A stretch of 53,385 nt of DNA from CAZUZS01 sp964624795 (GTDB lineage Bacteria > Calditrichota > Calditrichia > RBG-13-44-9): assembly GCA_964624795.1 (NCBI GenBank), contig CAZUZS010000028.1, positions 1 through 53,385 of the forward strand. The letters run 5' to 3'. The notes beneath the pieces were generated by a model. That model was not told where the DNA came from. It ran no database searches and worked only from the letters and a program-made list of their open reading frames with translations. Both the position numbers and the translations under genes were made by a program. Shown piece after piece: positions 16,722 through 26,030 of this stretch (position 1 is the stretch's first letter; each line of letters opens with the position of its first letter).

Positions 16722-17591
16722 TCAGGTCCCGGTTTCCGGGAAATGATAGATCGGTTCCGCCTCCCGCAGTTCCGGCACCTGACGCAGGGGACGAACCGCC
16801 TGCAACAGGCGGCGTGTAGAGGCATGCCGCGGATCGTTAAAGACAGCGGTAGTTCCCCCCCACTCCACAACTTCTCCATTCTGCATCACCAGTATCTCAT
16901 CCGCCCGCTGCGCCACCAGCTTCACATCATGTGTAATCAGCAAAAGCGCAAATTGTTGTTCCTTTTGCAGCTTGTCCAACCGGTCAAATATCCGGGCCTG
17001 GGTTGCAAGATCAAGGGCAGTCGTTGGTTCATCGGCGATGATGAGCTGTGGGTTACAGCTTAGCGCCATGGCAATCATGGCGCGCTGCGCCATTCCACCG
17101 CTCAGCTGGTGGGGATACGCCCGGTAAAGTCGCACTGGATCGGGGAGGTCTACCTTTTCCAGCAGTTCAATAGCCCGGCTCCGGGCAGCCGGTTTGTTCA
17201 AATGCAAATGTTTCCGGATGACGTCCCGGATCTGAACTCCAATACCGATCAGAGGATTTAAGGCTGCCGCCGGTTCCTGAAAGATAAATGCAATCTGGCG
17301 TCCCCGCACTTCATCGAATCTGAACCCACCGGGCTGGTTCAGCGGTGTTCCCTGAAATTTTATCAAACCGCCGATCTGTTGGGCATTTTGCGGCAGTAGC
17401 CCCAAAATTGACAGGGCAGTCAACGTTTTTCCCGAACCGGAATCTCCAACCACACCCAAAGTCCGGCTTGAATGGATGGAAAAGGAGACATTGCGAACCG
17501 GGAAAAAACTGCGATCCAGATACCGCACCCCTATTGTCAAACTATCTACTGAAAGAAGCGCTGGTGATGTAGATGCATTTTTTCTGTTCAT
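16722..17591 (-). CDS. Peptide ABC transporter ATPase, OppD/DppD type
   Basis: The protein has about 289 residues. Walker A is GDSGSGKTL, the Q-loop region is IAFIFQEPAAALNPLIGIG, the signature is LSGGMAQRAMIAMAL and Walker B is LIIADEPTTALD, with switch histidine in LLITHDVKL. EPxxxLNP and SGGMxQR are typical of OppD. The C-terminal HASTRRLLQAV matches the family extension, although the iron-sulphur-type cysteine cluster seen in some OppD proteins is not evident. The start is uncertain: ATG at 17591 is preferred, while a TTG at 17633 preceded by GGTGAT would add 14 residues. It lies 75 nt after the binding-protein gene and 58 nt before the OppF-type gene. Confidence 0.93.
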   Translation of the reverse strand: MNRKNASTSPALLSVDSLTIGVRYLDRSFFPVRNVSFSIHSSRTLGVVGDSGSGKTLTALSILGLLPQNAQQIGGLIKFQGTPLNQPGGFRFDEVRGRQIAFIFQEPAAALNPLIGIGVQIRDVIRKHLHLNKPAARSRAIELLEKVDLPDPVRLYRAYPHQLSGGMAQRAMIAMALSCNPQLIIADEPTTALDLATQARIFDRLDKLQKEQQFALLLITHDVKLVAQRADEILVMQNGEVVEWGGTTAVFNDPRHASTRRLLQAVRPLRQVPELREAEPIYHFPETGT

Positions 17592-17666
17592 CCCTGAACC
17601 ATTTTTATGTGAAAAACAAATCCCTTTATTCAAATCACCGGGTTTCGAGCTCAGGTAAATTTCAAA

Positions 17667-19271
17667 TTAGCCGGGGATTCGGTACCATTTCTCTACCTGG
17701 TAAAGTGCACTGAGGGTGACTGGTGTAACGTTCCGGAAGTGCTTGTTGACCGCCACCACCTTGTCAATCCAGAAGAGATAAGTATACGGCTGGTCTGCAT
17801 AGATCAGTTCCTGGACCTTTTTCCATGTGATCGCCGCCTTTTCCCGGTCCATCTCCACCCTGCCCTTTTCGATCAATGCATCGACCTCGGGATCAGCATA
17901 TCCAACGTAATTAAACAGGTTAACCGATGAAGAGTGGTAGATCGGGGTAGGATCGACATATAGAGAAGTGCTGAGTCCGCCAATATAGGCATCGAAGTTC
18001 CGTTTCCGCATTTCATCCAGCAGTGTGGTCCACTCCAGCGTGCGAATATCGGCTTTGATTCCCACCTGCTTTAACTGATCCTGGATAATTACCGCCAGAT
18101 CGGATCGCAACGCGTTGCCAGCATTCGTCTTGATAGAAAACTCAAATTTCTTGCCGTCTTTGTCCAGCCAGCCGTCGCCGTCGCTGTCCTTCCACCCTTC
18201 CTGTTCCAGCAATTGGCGTGCTTTTGCTGGGTCGTAGGGCAACTCCGCAATCTGATCATCATAGGCCCATCCCACCGTAGGCGGAAAGGAGCTGATACAA
18301 GCCTTCCCATAACCAAACAACAGGGCATCGATGATTTTGTGCCGGTCAATAGCCATTGTCAATGCGCGACGAACCGCAACGCTGGAAAACAGCGGATTTT
18401 GTTCATTGTAACCCACATAATTATAAACGCGTCCCGGAACGTCGTAAATCTGAATATTGTTGTTGGAGGCCAACTGTCCGACTTTTTCGGGAGCCACATC
18501 CAAAACCATGTCTACTTCACCGGTTTGCAACTGGGTCATCTGATTCGTGGAGTTTGGCACTACTTTGAAGATCAGTTTATCAAGGTATGGCCGACCACCG
18601 AAATAAGTTTCGTTGGGTGTAAGTTCGATATACTGCTTGCTTACCCATTTATTCAAAACAAACGGCCCGGATGAAATGGGATTTCTACCGAACTCATTAA
18701 CGGCCAATTCATTTCTTGGAACATCCTTCAGCAGATGTTCCGGCAGAATTTCGCCTGCCGTATCGAACATTTGATCCGGGTACGCTTCAACAAATTCAAA
18801 AACCACCGTAGAAGAATCCTTCACTGTAACGCTTTTAATATATTCTGCGGAGCCCTGGCGCGGACTTCCAACAGTGGTATCCATCAACACATCGAACGTG
18901 AATTTTACATCGTAGGCGCTTACCGGCTCGCCATCGGACCATTTTGCATTTTTCCGGAGGTGGTAAGTTATTTTCAGGAAATCCGGGGAACGTTCCCATG
19001 ATTCCGCCAATTCCGGAACAAAATTTCCTTTGTCATCCAGATCGGCCAATCCCAGCATAAGCAAATGGTTAACATCCTGGCCGAGGGATGAGCGACTGAA
19101 CAGCGGATTAAATGTATCGATATCCCCGGTTACCGCAACTACCAGGGTACCTCCATAGCCGGCATCTGCCGCCTGCTCCGTATTTCCTGATTTATCATCT
19201 TTTGCCGGATTACAAAAAACAAATGTCAGTATCAAAACGCACAGAAGAGTAAAAACGATCCGTTTGATCAT
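17667..19271 (-). CDS. Peptide-binding lipoprotein of ABC importer (SBP family 5)
   Basis: The 534-residue protein has a lipoprotein signal peptide (MIKRIVFTLLCVLILTFVFC, lipidation Cys20) followed by an acidic linker. The mature part is a family 5 solute-binding protein: GGTLVVAVTGDIDTFNPLF at the start, then LAESWERSPDFLKITYHLRK and WSDGEPVSAYDVKFTFD, the signature stretch of OppA/DppA. DSDGDGWLDKDG (about residue 365) resembles a calcium-type loop often seen in these proteins. CGGAGA lies 5 nt before the ATG. It is the first gene of the importer operon (A-D-F-B-C) and lies only 50 nt after the FHA gene, so readthrough from the signalling cluster is possible. Confidence 0.95.
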   Translation of the reverse strand: MIKRIVFTLLCVLILTFVFCNPAKDDKSGNTEQAADAGYGGTLVVAVTGDIDTFNPLFSRSSLGQDVNHLLMLGLADLDDKGNFVPELAESWERSPDFLKITYHLRKNAKWSDGEPVSAYDVKFTFDVLMDTTVGSPRQGSAEYIKSVTVKDSSTVVFEFVEAYPDQMFDTAGEILPEHLLKDVPRNELAVNEFGRNPISSGPFVLNKWVSKQYIELTPNETYFGGRPYLDKLIFKVVPNSTNQMTQLQTGEVDMVLDVAPEKVGQLASNNNIQIYDVPGRVYNYVGYNEQNPLFSSVAVRRALTMAIDRHKIIDALLFGYGKACISSFPPTVGWAYDDQIAELPYDPAKARQLLEQEGWKDSDGDGWLDKDGKKFEFSIKTNAGNALRSDLAVIIQDQLKQVGIKADIRTLEWTTLLDEMRKRNFDAYIGGLSTSLYVDPTPIYHSSSVNLFNYVGYADPEVDALIEKGRVEMDREKAAITWKKVQELIYADQPYTYLFWIDKVVAVNKHFRNVTPVTLSALYQVEKWYRIPG

Positions 19272-19321
19272 TGCCGTCTCCGTGTTTGGTGAATTTGCAT
19301 ATTTCGTATCCTGCCAGGCAT

Positions 19322-19723
19322 TTATCTTGAACCTTCGAACCGCAAGATCTTCGATCCCAGTTTAATCAGACTTCCTTCATACAATCTTTTCCTGCCGGTA
19401 ATTCTGCTGCCGTTGAGATAAACCCCATTCTTGCTGTCCAGATCTTCGATCCAGTAGTAGCCGTTTTCGAAATAGATGGCAGCATGATGTTTTGAGACCT
19501 GTTCATCATCCAAAACAATCGAGTTTACAATATCCCGTCCTAATGTGCTTCGACCACCGTTAAGCGCAAAAATAGTCGATCCGGTCTGATTATTCAGGAT
19601 GACCAACCTCGGGTGTATTTTCTCATCACGGTGTAGTTTTGAGCCGCACTGCGTGCAATATTGATGTTCCGATTTGTTCTTGAAATTGCAGGTAGGGCAT
19701 GTATTCAACATAATCGCATCCAA
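19322..19723 (-). CDS. Zinc-ribbon and FHA domain protein
   Basis: The 133-residue protein has an N-terminal zinc ribbon with two CxxC pairs (TCPTCNF and YCTQCGS, about residues 8-27) and a C-terminal FHA domain (about 40-130). The FHA core is recognisable as STLGRD, VSKHHAAI and DLDSKNGVYLNG, including the Arg, Ser-His and Asn-Gly residues that bind phosphothreonine. It is cytoplasmic, with no signal or helix. A Ser/Thr kinase is encoded about 1.6 kb upstream on the same strand, an obvious candidate source of its phosphothreonine ligand. It starts 1-2 nt after the zinc-ribbon TPR gene; an alternative ATG at 19711 exists and neither has a strong ribosome site. Confidence 0.92.
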   Translation of the reverse strand: MDAIMLNTCPTCNFKNKSEHQYCTQCGSKLHRDEKIHPRLVILNNQTGSTIFALNGGRSTLGRDIVNSIVLDDEQVSKHHAAIYFENGYYWIEDLDSKNGVYLNGSRITGRKRLYEGSLIKLGSKILRFEGSR

Positions 19724-19724
19724 T

Positions 19725-20033
19725 TCAATTTATTGTGGCGGCCGCAGAAAGGGTAGATCTGGCTTCCTGTATCTGTCGTATCTGTTCCATCATTCGCGTA
19801 GCGTGCTGGTTTTCCGGGTCAACTTCCAGGATTTTATTAAATATGTCCCGGGCTTTGGCAAACTCGCCTTTTTTCAGGTATACGATCCCCAAGCTAAGCT
19901 GAATATCGCTAAGCTTCAACTCCTTCTGGGTAGCCCCTCCAAAACTTGCCTGCGCCATTATATTCAGACCGCAGTTACCGCAGAACAGGTCTTCGGGGTC
20001 AATTTGTTTCTCACAACGAGGGCATTTGTCCAT
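19725..20033 (-). CDS. Zinc-ribbon and TPR protein
   Basis: The protein has 102 residues. A zinc ribbon with CPRC and CGNC pairs (about residues 4-23) is followed by roughly one and a half TPR units (LSLGIVYLKKGEFAKARDIF and a second helix pair ending near residue 90). I chose the ATG at 20033 because GGAGG lies 4 nt before it; the frame extends to 20069. The zinc ribbon plus helical repeat suggests an adaptor rather than an enzyme. It is paired with the zinc-ribbon FHA gene, and 299 nt separate it from the histidine kinase gene upstream. The function is not established. Confidence 0.85.
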   Translation of the reverse strand: MDKCPRCEKQIDPEDLFCGNCGLNIMAQASFGGATQKELKLSDIQLSLGIVYLKKGEFAKARDIFNKILEVDPENQHATRMMEQIRQIQEARSTLSAAATIN

Positions 20034-20332
20034 GATTCCTCCATGAATACCGGGCAATTCCATTTGCATTAAATCTTGACCATCCTAATCGTAATATCAA
20101 AACCGGCACAGTCATCTCTTTTAAAAATTGGCAAATCGAATGCCAGAAAAATGGTCTCGCAAAATATCTCCAAACCATAATTATAACTGGGAATATGAAC
20201 AAACAGCCCCCATCCTGCGCATGTACGACTGTTGAAATTTGCATCAAACTGTCGATTGTCGATGCATCACCGGGCATGTATGTGCCCACATTAACTGTGC
20301 CTGATATTTTGGGTTTTCAGCAAAACGGGGTT

Positions 20333-21325
20333 TTAAGGGGCAATTGGCAGAAGTAACTGAAAAGTCGTTCCTTTCCCAACTTTCGACTTCACAGCCAGAT
20401 TGCCGCCATGCCGCAAGGATATGTCGCTTGAAATATGCAGCCCGAGACCGGTGCCTTTGCCTCTTTCTTTTGTGGTGAAAAATGGTTGAAAAATCTCCAA
20501 CATCAACTCTTCGGGAATGCCGCTTCCCTGGTCATTGAAATAAACTACCGCAAACTCCGAGACCCTTTTTAAAATATCTTTCCATTCATCAGGACGCTGG
20601 CAGAAGGTATGGCTTATTTCGCCCGTCTCACGAATAAATTTAGACTTCAACTTGCGAGTGTAAATTCGCAGCAACTCGCCGTTATTTCTCATGGCATCGA
20701 AGGCATTTTTGGCCAGGTTGAGGAAAATCTGGTTGATCTGGTAGGGATCGCCTTTTATGGGCAAATTGTCCTCGCACACTTCCAACTGTATCCGAACAGA
20801 TTTTGGTTTGATGATTTCGATAGTTTCCACACATTCCGCCAGGTTCTGATTCAGGTCGAACAATCGGAAATCTTCTTTCCCTTTGTATGCCATAGCCTTA
20901 AACCGGCTTAGCAGGTTGGACATACGTTCTGCATGTTCCGAAACAATTTTGAACTGTTTTGTTGTTTCCTCATCAACATTTTTCATTACAGCAAGCTGCG
21001 CCTGCAAAGTGATGGCAGTTAACGGACTACTCAACTCATGGATTAATTCTGTGATAAACTGACCGATTGAGGATAATTTCTCCATGTGGATGAGCATGTT
21101 TTCCTTTTTGGAAAGCTGGTCGTACAGATTCTCCAGCGCCTCGAACTTTTCCTGCAACTCGTTATAGGCAATCGCTTTTTCTCTCTTCGATTCTTCCAGT
21201 ATCCGTTCCATGTTCGTATAGGCAGTTTCCAGCTCGGCTAAAAGGCGCTGGTTTTCGAGCATAAGCTCTTCGCTATTTTGGGGCATGTGCGGAATCTGCG
21301 CTTGCTGCGGCTCGCTACCGGACAT
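20333..21325 (-). CDS. Soluble sensor histidine kinase
   Basis: The protein has 330 residues. Residues about 15-85 form a long coiled coil with no recognised sensor domain and no membrane helix, so the protein is cytoplasmic. The HisKA dimerisation helix carries the phosphoacceptor His96 in ITELIHELSSPLTA. The catalytic domain has the N box IFLNLAKNAFDAM, the G1 box DQGSGIPEE and the G2 box GKGTGLGLHI. GGAGGT lies 5 nt before the ATG, within the last codons of the kinase-ATPase-TPR gene, which it overlaps by 11 nt. This coupling suggests its input comes from that protein. No response regulator is adjacent; the nearest receivers are at 32-36 kb. Confidence 0.95.
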   Translation of the reverse strand: MSGSEPQQAQIPHMPQNSEELMLENQRLLAELETAYTNMERILEESKREKAIAYNELQEKFEALENLYDQLSKKENMLIHMEKLSSIGQFITELIHELSSPLTAITLQAQLAVMKNVDEETTKQFKIVSEHAERMSNLLSRFKAMAYKGKEDFRLFDLNQNLAECVETIEIIKPKSVRIQLEVCEDNLPIKGDPYQINQIFLNLAKNAFDAMRNNGELLRIYTRKLKSKFIRETGEISHTFCQRPDEWKDILKRVSEFAVVYFNDQGSGIPEELMLEIFQPFFTTKERGKGTGLGLHISSDISLRHGGNLAVKSKVGKGTTFQLLLPIAP

Positions 21326-24300
21326 CTGCGACCTCCTGTTTTATTTCGAGCGGAATTTTATCCTGGAGGGCGGAAATTTTTTCATCCAGTTCCTCGGATT
21401 TTTCCCGAAGATTCATCCTGCCATAAGTTTCCGATGCAATGAGATAATTTTCATAGGCTTTTTGAAATTGGCCGTATTTTAGGCACACATCAGCGTATAC
21501 TTCGCAGGAGTGTGCCAGACCTTCCTGGTACTGTTTTTCACGATTCATCTGTATGCTTTCCGAAAGGAATTTTTCCGCCTTCTCGAATTGGCCCTGCTCT
21601 CCCAGAATTTGGCCGTAAATCTGGTAAATTTCGGCCACACTTAACGTATCGGAAACTCGTTTGAAAAACTTGAGCGCTTTATCAGCATGCTTTTTGGCGA
21701 TTTTATGGTCACCCTGCCGGAGATACGCCTTCCCGACATTCAGGTTTGTGAGTGCGATTAATCCCTTATCCTCAATTTTATCGGCGATAGCAGTGCATTT
21801 CTCGTAAGCTTCAATAGATTCCTGCCATTTCCCCAAATCGGAATAGCACATCCCAATATTATGAAAAACCTGCGCCTGGTTCTTTCTATGATCTTTCTGC
21901 TGATAAATTTCCAAGGCTTTCTGATAGTTTTGCAAAGCAGACTGGTGTTCTCGTTTTATATTTAAAATGCTGCCAATATTGGTAAAAGCATGCGCTTTGT
22001 CAAAATCACCGTCACCTGTTTCCGCCTCATCAATAGTTCGTTTAAAGTATTCGAGGGCTAAATCCAGTTCCCCCTTTTGAAAATAAACAACCCCAATATT
22101 ATTGGTTATTCTACTTCGCATATTGGAAACCGGCTGTAGCTCCAAAAGATGGAGGCATCGCTCATATTTTTCCAGCGCTTCATCCCACTCACCGGTTTTA
22201 ACGTACAGACGCCCCATTCGATTCAGGGCTTCAATCTGGATTCCCGCATCGGCGGAGTTCTCGCCTAAAGCCAACAGTTTTCGATAATTTGACCGGGCAT
22301 CCTCCCAGCGTCCTATCTCCTCGTAACAAACACCCAGCTTCAGGTTCAGCTCGCCTGCGGAAATATCTTCCGGCAGTGTTTCGTCTCCCGTCTGCAAAGA
22401 TTCCTGCAAATGCTCGAAGAACAGGCTGGCTTCTTTGTAAGCGGAAAGCCTGTAGGCCCGCAAAGCTGCCTGGTATAAAAGCGGAATCGCTTTTTTATGG
22501 TTGTTTCCCCTGCGAAGGTGTTCCGCTACTTCTCCTACCATGGCACCCAGATTACCATTGTACATCGCTTCCAGGCGATCGGCGATTAGCAGGTGATACT
22601 CACGGCGCAGGGCATGGGGGATTTCATTATAAAGCAGCTCTCGCAGCATCGGGTGGTCGAACTGAAAACCATCCTCCATGCTTGTCAAAATCTGCAAATC
22701 GTGCTGAATTTTCTGAAGGATTTTAAGCAGCTTGATCTTGGACATTTCCAGAATCATGGTTAGCACTGATACATCGAATTTTGTCCCGATTACCGCTGCT
22801 ACCTGTAAAATCTCTCTTTCATCACCGTTAAGTCCGTTTAGCCGGCGCACGAAGACATCCTCTACGCGGCTCGGTACCACCAACCGCTTCAGATCCTGTT
22901 TGTCGAACCAGGCACCCTCTTTTAAGAAAATTCCGCCGTTTTCTTGCAGCATTTTCAGGGTTTCCAAAACAAAAAATGGATTACCCCTGGTTTCGGTATA
23001 AACGTGCTGGTAGAAATCATCGGAAAAAATTGTTTTTTTCAGCGTCTGGTCAATCAGCCGATCGCAGTCCTCTCTTTCAAACCTGCCAATCTTCAACTCG
23101 GTGGCGATGCCTTCCTGGCGAAGACGGGATAGCACATCGACCACCACGGTTGGTTTGCCATCTTTGTGCAAATCGTAACGGTCGGTACGGCAAATGGCTA
23201 ATTGCAGAATCTGGTTTTTGGTAAGATGCCGTGCCAGATAGTGGAACAATTGCAGACTGGCTTCGTCCGCCCACTGCAGATCATCAATTATCAGAACAAC
23301 CGGGCGGATTGTGGACAACAGAGAAATAAGCAGATTTATTCCCTCAAACAGGTTGATCTGACGAGTTTGATCCTCTTTTTGATGAAGCAGATTGGTTTGG
23401 CCGAATGAGGTTGTGAACCTTTCCGTGAATTCCAGGAGAAGCGGTACTTTCTCCCGGACAACGGCCTTGATCTGAAGCCGATCCTTCTCCGGAAGCGCAT
23501 GACTCTCATTATTAAAGAAACCACGGAGGGCATCAATAAAAGGGAGATAGGCATCCATGCCAACCTGGTAGAGGCAAGCACCATACAAGACCCAGGCTCC
23601 CTTACGTTCTACATGCTTTCTGAAATAGGCCGCAAGAGTACTCTTCCCCACCCCGGCTTCCCCGTGTATGATAGCAGTTTGTCCCTGGCCTCGTTCGGCC
23701 AATTCGTAGATGGCGCGAAGTTTCTGGAATTCATCTTTGCGCCCCACGAAAACCGAATGAAAAATTTTTGCTTCCGGGGCGAGAAGCGGCTGGTCCGCAA
23801 TTTCATCCGGACCGGAAGAAACTCCAAAATCGTCGGAATGCGGCATGGATTCCGGTGCCGCTTTTTTATCGAGCAATCGAAGTAGTGCGTCTGAAAAATT
23901 CTGGGCGGATTCCCACCTTTCCTCCTTTGTGCTTCGGATAGCCTTTAAAATCGCATCATCCAGCGCAGCAGCAATTTCTTGCGAATAAAATGAGGGAGGA
24001 ACAGGCTCCTCATTTAATTTTTTATAAAGAAGAGAAATCACCGAATCTCCAGCCAGCGGCATACGGTTTGTCAACAATTGGTACAACACCACACCGGCTG
24101 CATAGACATCACAGCGGGCATCTATTTTCTCACCCAACATCTGCTCGGGAGCCATATATTCCACGGTTCCCAGAATATCTCCGGATGCCGTAATCCCTGC
24201 TTGCGCGGTGAATTTGGCAATCCCAAAATCGAGGATTTTTATGTGATCGTCGCCTGTTACGAGGATATTATCAGTCTTGATATCGCGATGAATAATCTCC

Positions 24301-24671
24301 AGCTTGTGAGCGGCCTCCAAACCGGCCAATATTTCCGACCCAAGCCGGACAGCCCGTTTCCATTCCAAGGGACCATTTTCCCGCAGCAGCTCGTTGAGCG
24401 GGACACCCTGAGCATATTCCATAGCAATATACCGGCCGCTTTCAGCTTCGCCGATTTCATAAATTGTGACAATATTGGGATGAGCCAGCTTTGCCGCGGC
24501 ACGCGCTTCCTGCAACAGCCGCTCAGCATTATTAGGATCCTGCAGCAGGTGGGGGTGCATAACTTTTACTGCCACCTCCCTTTCCAAAATGGAATCGAAA
24601 GCCCTGTAAACCGTCCCCATTCCTCCGCTGCCCAGGCTTTCCAAAATTTTATAATGTTTAATCTGTTCCAT
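21315..24671 (-). CDS. Ser/Thr protein kinase fused to STAND-type ATPase and TPR repeats
   Basis: The 1118-residue protein has three parts. Residues 7-265 are a Hanks-type kinase: glycine loop GSGGMGTVYRA, catalytic Lys36 in VAVKV, HRDIKTDN (Asp130) and DFG (148-150), with EYMAPEQM, so it looks active. Residues about 305-640 are an AAA/STAND module: FVGRKDEFQKL, Walker A GEAGVGKS (337-344) and Walker B VVLIIDDLQWADEAS. Residues about 680-1110 are some ten TPR repeats (for example NNIGVVYFQKGELDLALEYF). This is the PknK/MalT-like layout in which ligand or protein binding to the TPRs may control the kinase. No membrane helix is seen. It lies 23 nt after a TPR gene and overlaps the histidine kinase gene. 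Confidence 0.95.
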   Translation of the reverse strand: MEQIKHYKILESLGSGGMGTVYRAFDSILEREVAVKVMHPHLLQDPNNAERLLQEARAAAKLAHPNIVTIYEIGEAESGRYIAMEYAQGVPLNELLRENGPLEWKRAVRLGSEILAGLEAAHKLEIIHRDIKTDNILVTGDDHIKILDFGIAKFTAQAGITASGDILGTVEYMAPEQMLGEKIDARCDVYAAGVVLYQLLTNRMPLAGDSVISLLYKKLNEEPVPPSFYSQEIAAALDDAILKAIRSTKEERWESAQNFSDALLRLLDKKAAPESMPHSDDFGVSSGPDEIADQPLLAPEAKIFHSVFVGRKDEFQKLRAIYELAERGQGQTAIIHGEAGVGKSTLAAYFRKHVERKGAWVLYGACLYQVGMDAYLPFIDALRGFFNNESHALPEKDRLQIKAVVREKVPLLLEFTERFTTSFGQTNLLHQKEDQTRQINLFEGINLLISLLSTIRPVVLIIDDLQWADEASLQLFHYLARHLTKNQILQLAICRTDRYDLHKDGKPTVVVDVLSRLRQEGIATELKIGRFEREDCDRLIDQTLKKTIFSDDFYQHVYTETRGNPFFVLETLKMLQENGGIFLKEGAWFDKQDLKRLVVPSRVEDVFVRRLNGLNGDEREILQVAAVIGTKFDVSVLTMILEMSKIKLLKILQKIQHDLQILTSMEDGFQFDHPMLRELLYNEIPHALRREYHLLIADRLEAMYNGNLGAMVGEVAEHLRRGNNHKKAIPLLYQAALRAYRLSAYKEASLFFEHLQESLQTGDETLPEDISAGELNLKLGVCYEEIGRWEDARSNYRKLLALGENSADAGIQIEALNRMGRLYVKTGEWDEALEKYERCLHLLELQPVSNMRSRITNNIGVVYFQKGELDLALEYFKRTIDEAETGDGDFDKAHAFTNIGSILNIKREHQSALQNYQKALEIYQQKDHRKNQAQVFHNIGMCYSDLGKWQESIEAYEKCTAIADKIEDKGLIALTNLNVGKAYLRQGDHKIAKKHADKALKFFKRVSDTLSVAEIYQIYGQILGEQGQFEKAEKFLSESIQMNREKQYQEGLAHSCEVYADVCLKYGQFQKAYENYLIASETYGRMNLREKSEELDEKISALQDKIPLEIKQEVADVR

Positions 24672-24694
24672 GATAAAGCTGGTTCCTTTAATTC

Positions 24695-26026
24695 TTAGGC
24701 ACTCTGAGATGGCGCCCGGTGCGCTCCCTCGCTCTCCTCCACATTGCTATTAATGATGACCGGGGGCGCAGAATTTTTTCTTATGTGCAATACCGGCACT
24801 TCTACCCCCAGGTTTTTATAAATTTCGTTGGCCTGTTCCAACATTGTGCTCACCTCTTCCCGGTTCCCTTTTTCTGTCAGCATCTCTGCAAACTCCCGGT
24901 AACAATTCGCCAGCCCCAGGGGAACCCAAAACTCTTTGTAGAACTGAATACTCTCTTCATAAAAGATGCGCGCGGTTTCCAGGTCATCTGATTTCCAAAA
25001 TATTCTTCCCAACAGGTTATTGGCCTTTGCAATTCCAATTGGGTTTTTCAATCGCACCAGGATTTCCAGCGCCCTGCCACAGGCTGTAGCAGCCATCGGG
25101 TAATCGCCCACTTCGATATAAAATTCCGTCTTATTCAAATAGATGAATGCCATGGAAGGCAGGTTGCCGCTGTCCTGGCAGAGGCGAAGCGCCTTCTCGA
25201 AGTAGCCGGTTGCTTCGCGCAAATCACCATTTCTGAGATGGATGACTCCCAGATTATTCAGGCTCTCAGCGCTTCCCCTTGCATCCTGAATACTCTGGAA
25301 ATCTATCAACGCTTTCTGAAAGTGGTGAAATGCATCATCATATTTCCCCTGCATCCGCAGAAGCATACCCAGGTGATTGTTTACGGTAGCCATTTTTGCC
25401 ACATCATTTACCGACTCACTGGTTTCCAGCGCCGACTCGAAGAGCTTTTGTGCTTTGGCATATTCTCCTTTTCGGTAAGCAATTTTCGCCAACTCCAATT
25501 GTGAAAGCGCAATTCCGCTGAAATCACTGATGGCCCGCATCACCGCAATCGCCTGCTGAAGCAGCCGGGTGGCATCTGACCACTTTCCCATTTCGCCATA
25601 AATGCACGCCATTCGGAATTGAATCTGGCCCTGCAGCAGCCGGCTGTTCTGCTCTGCTGCAAAGTCGAGAGCAATTTTATAATTCTGCAAAGCGGATTCA
25701 TAGCTTCCCAGCGTTTCGTAAGTCTCACTCAAAATGTATATAAATTTTGCCTGTTGTCCCTTTTCCAGATGGGGGTGACTTATCTTTTGAAAGGTCTTCA
25801 GCGCCAAATCAATAAAGTAACCGACTTTTTCCACAGATTCCCCGGACATATCATCTTCTGCCGGGACGGTTTCATTGAAATTCACATCGGCAAGTTTTTG
25901 CACCTTTTGGAAGAAACTTCGCATAATGCGTTTTTCGGTATTGCCGCCAAAGCCGGCCGTATCCTGAAAAACCTGCGCCATCCTGTTCAGATGGTTTTGT
26001 ATGACTTTTTCGCTACCTTTTTTCAT
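24695..26026 (-). CDS. TPR repeat protein
   Basis: The protein has 443 residues and is almost entirely tetratricopeptide repeats after an N-terminal helical region (about residues 1-70). Units such as LGSYESALQNYKIALDFA, LGMLLRMQGKYDDAFHHF and LGVIHLRNGDLREATGYF are clear, about eight to nine in all. I chose the ATG at 26026 because GGGTGA, which includes the stop codon of the upstream gene, lies 5 nt before it; this couples its translation to that gene. No catalytic domain or signal peptide is present. Its TPRs resemble those of the two neighbouring ATPase proteins, so it may have arisen by duplication or act as a free adaptor. Both ideas are inference. Confidence 0.9.
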   Translation of the reverse strand: MKKGSEKVIQNHLNRMAQVFQDTAGFGGNTEKRIMRSFFQKVQKLADVNFNETVPAEDDMSGESVEKVGYFIDLALKTFQKISHPHLEKGQQAKFIYILSETYETLGSYESALQNYKIALDFAAEQNSRLLQGQIQFRMACIYGEMGKWSDATRLLQQAIAVMRAISDFSGIALSQLELAKIAYRKGEYAKAQKLFESALETSESVNDVAKMATVNNHLGMLLRMQGKYDDAFHHFQKALIDFQSIQDARGSAESLNNLGVIHLRNGDLREATGYFEKALRLCQDSGNLPSMAFIYLNKTEFYIEVGDYPMAATACGRALEILVRLKNPIGIAKANNLLGRIFWKSDDLETARIFYEESIQFYKEFWVPLGLANCYREFAEMLTEKGNREEVSTMLEQANEIYKNLGVEVPVLHIRKNSAPPVIINSNVEESEGAHRAPSQSA

Positions 26027-26030
26027 GTGT

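Noticed and set aside
20011..20289. 92-residue frame on the minus strand
   Set aside because: It overlaps the well-supported zinc-ribbon TPR start in another frame and has no recognisable features.
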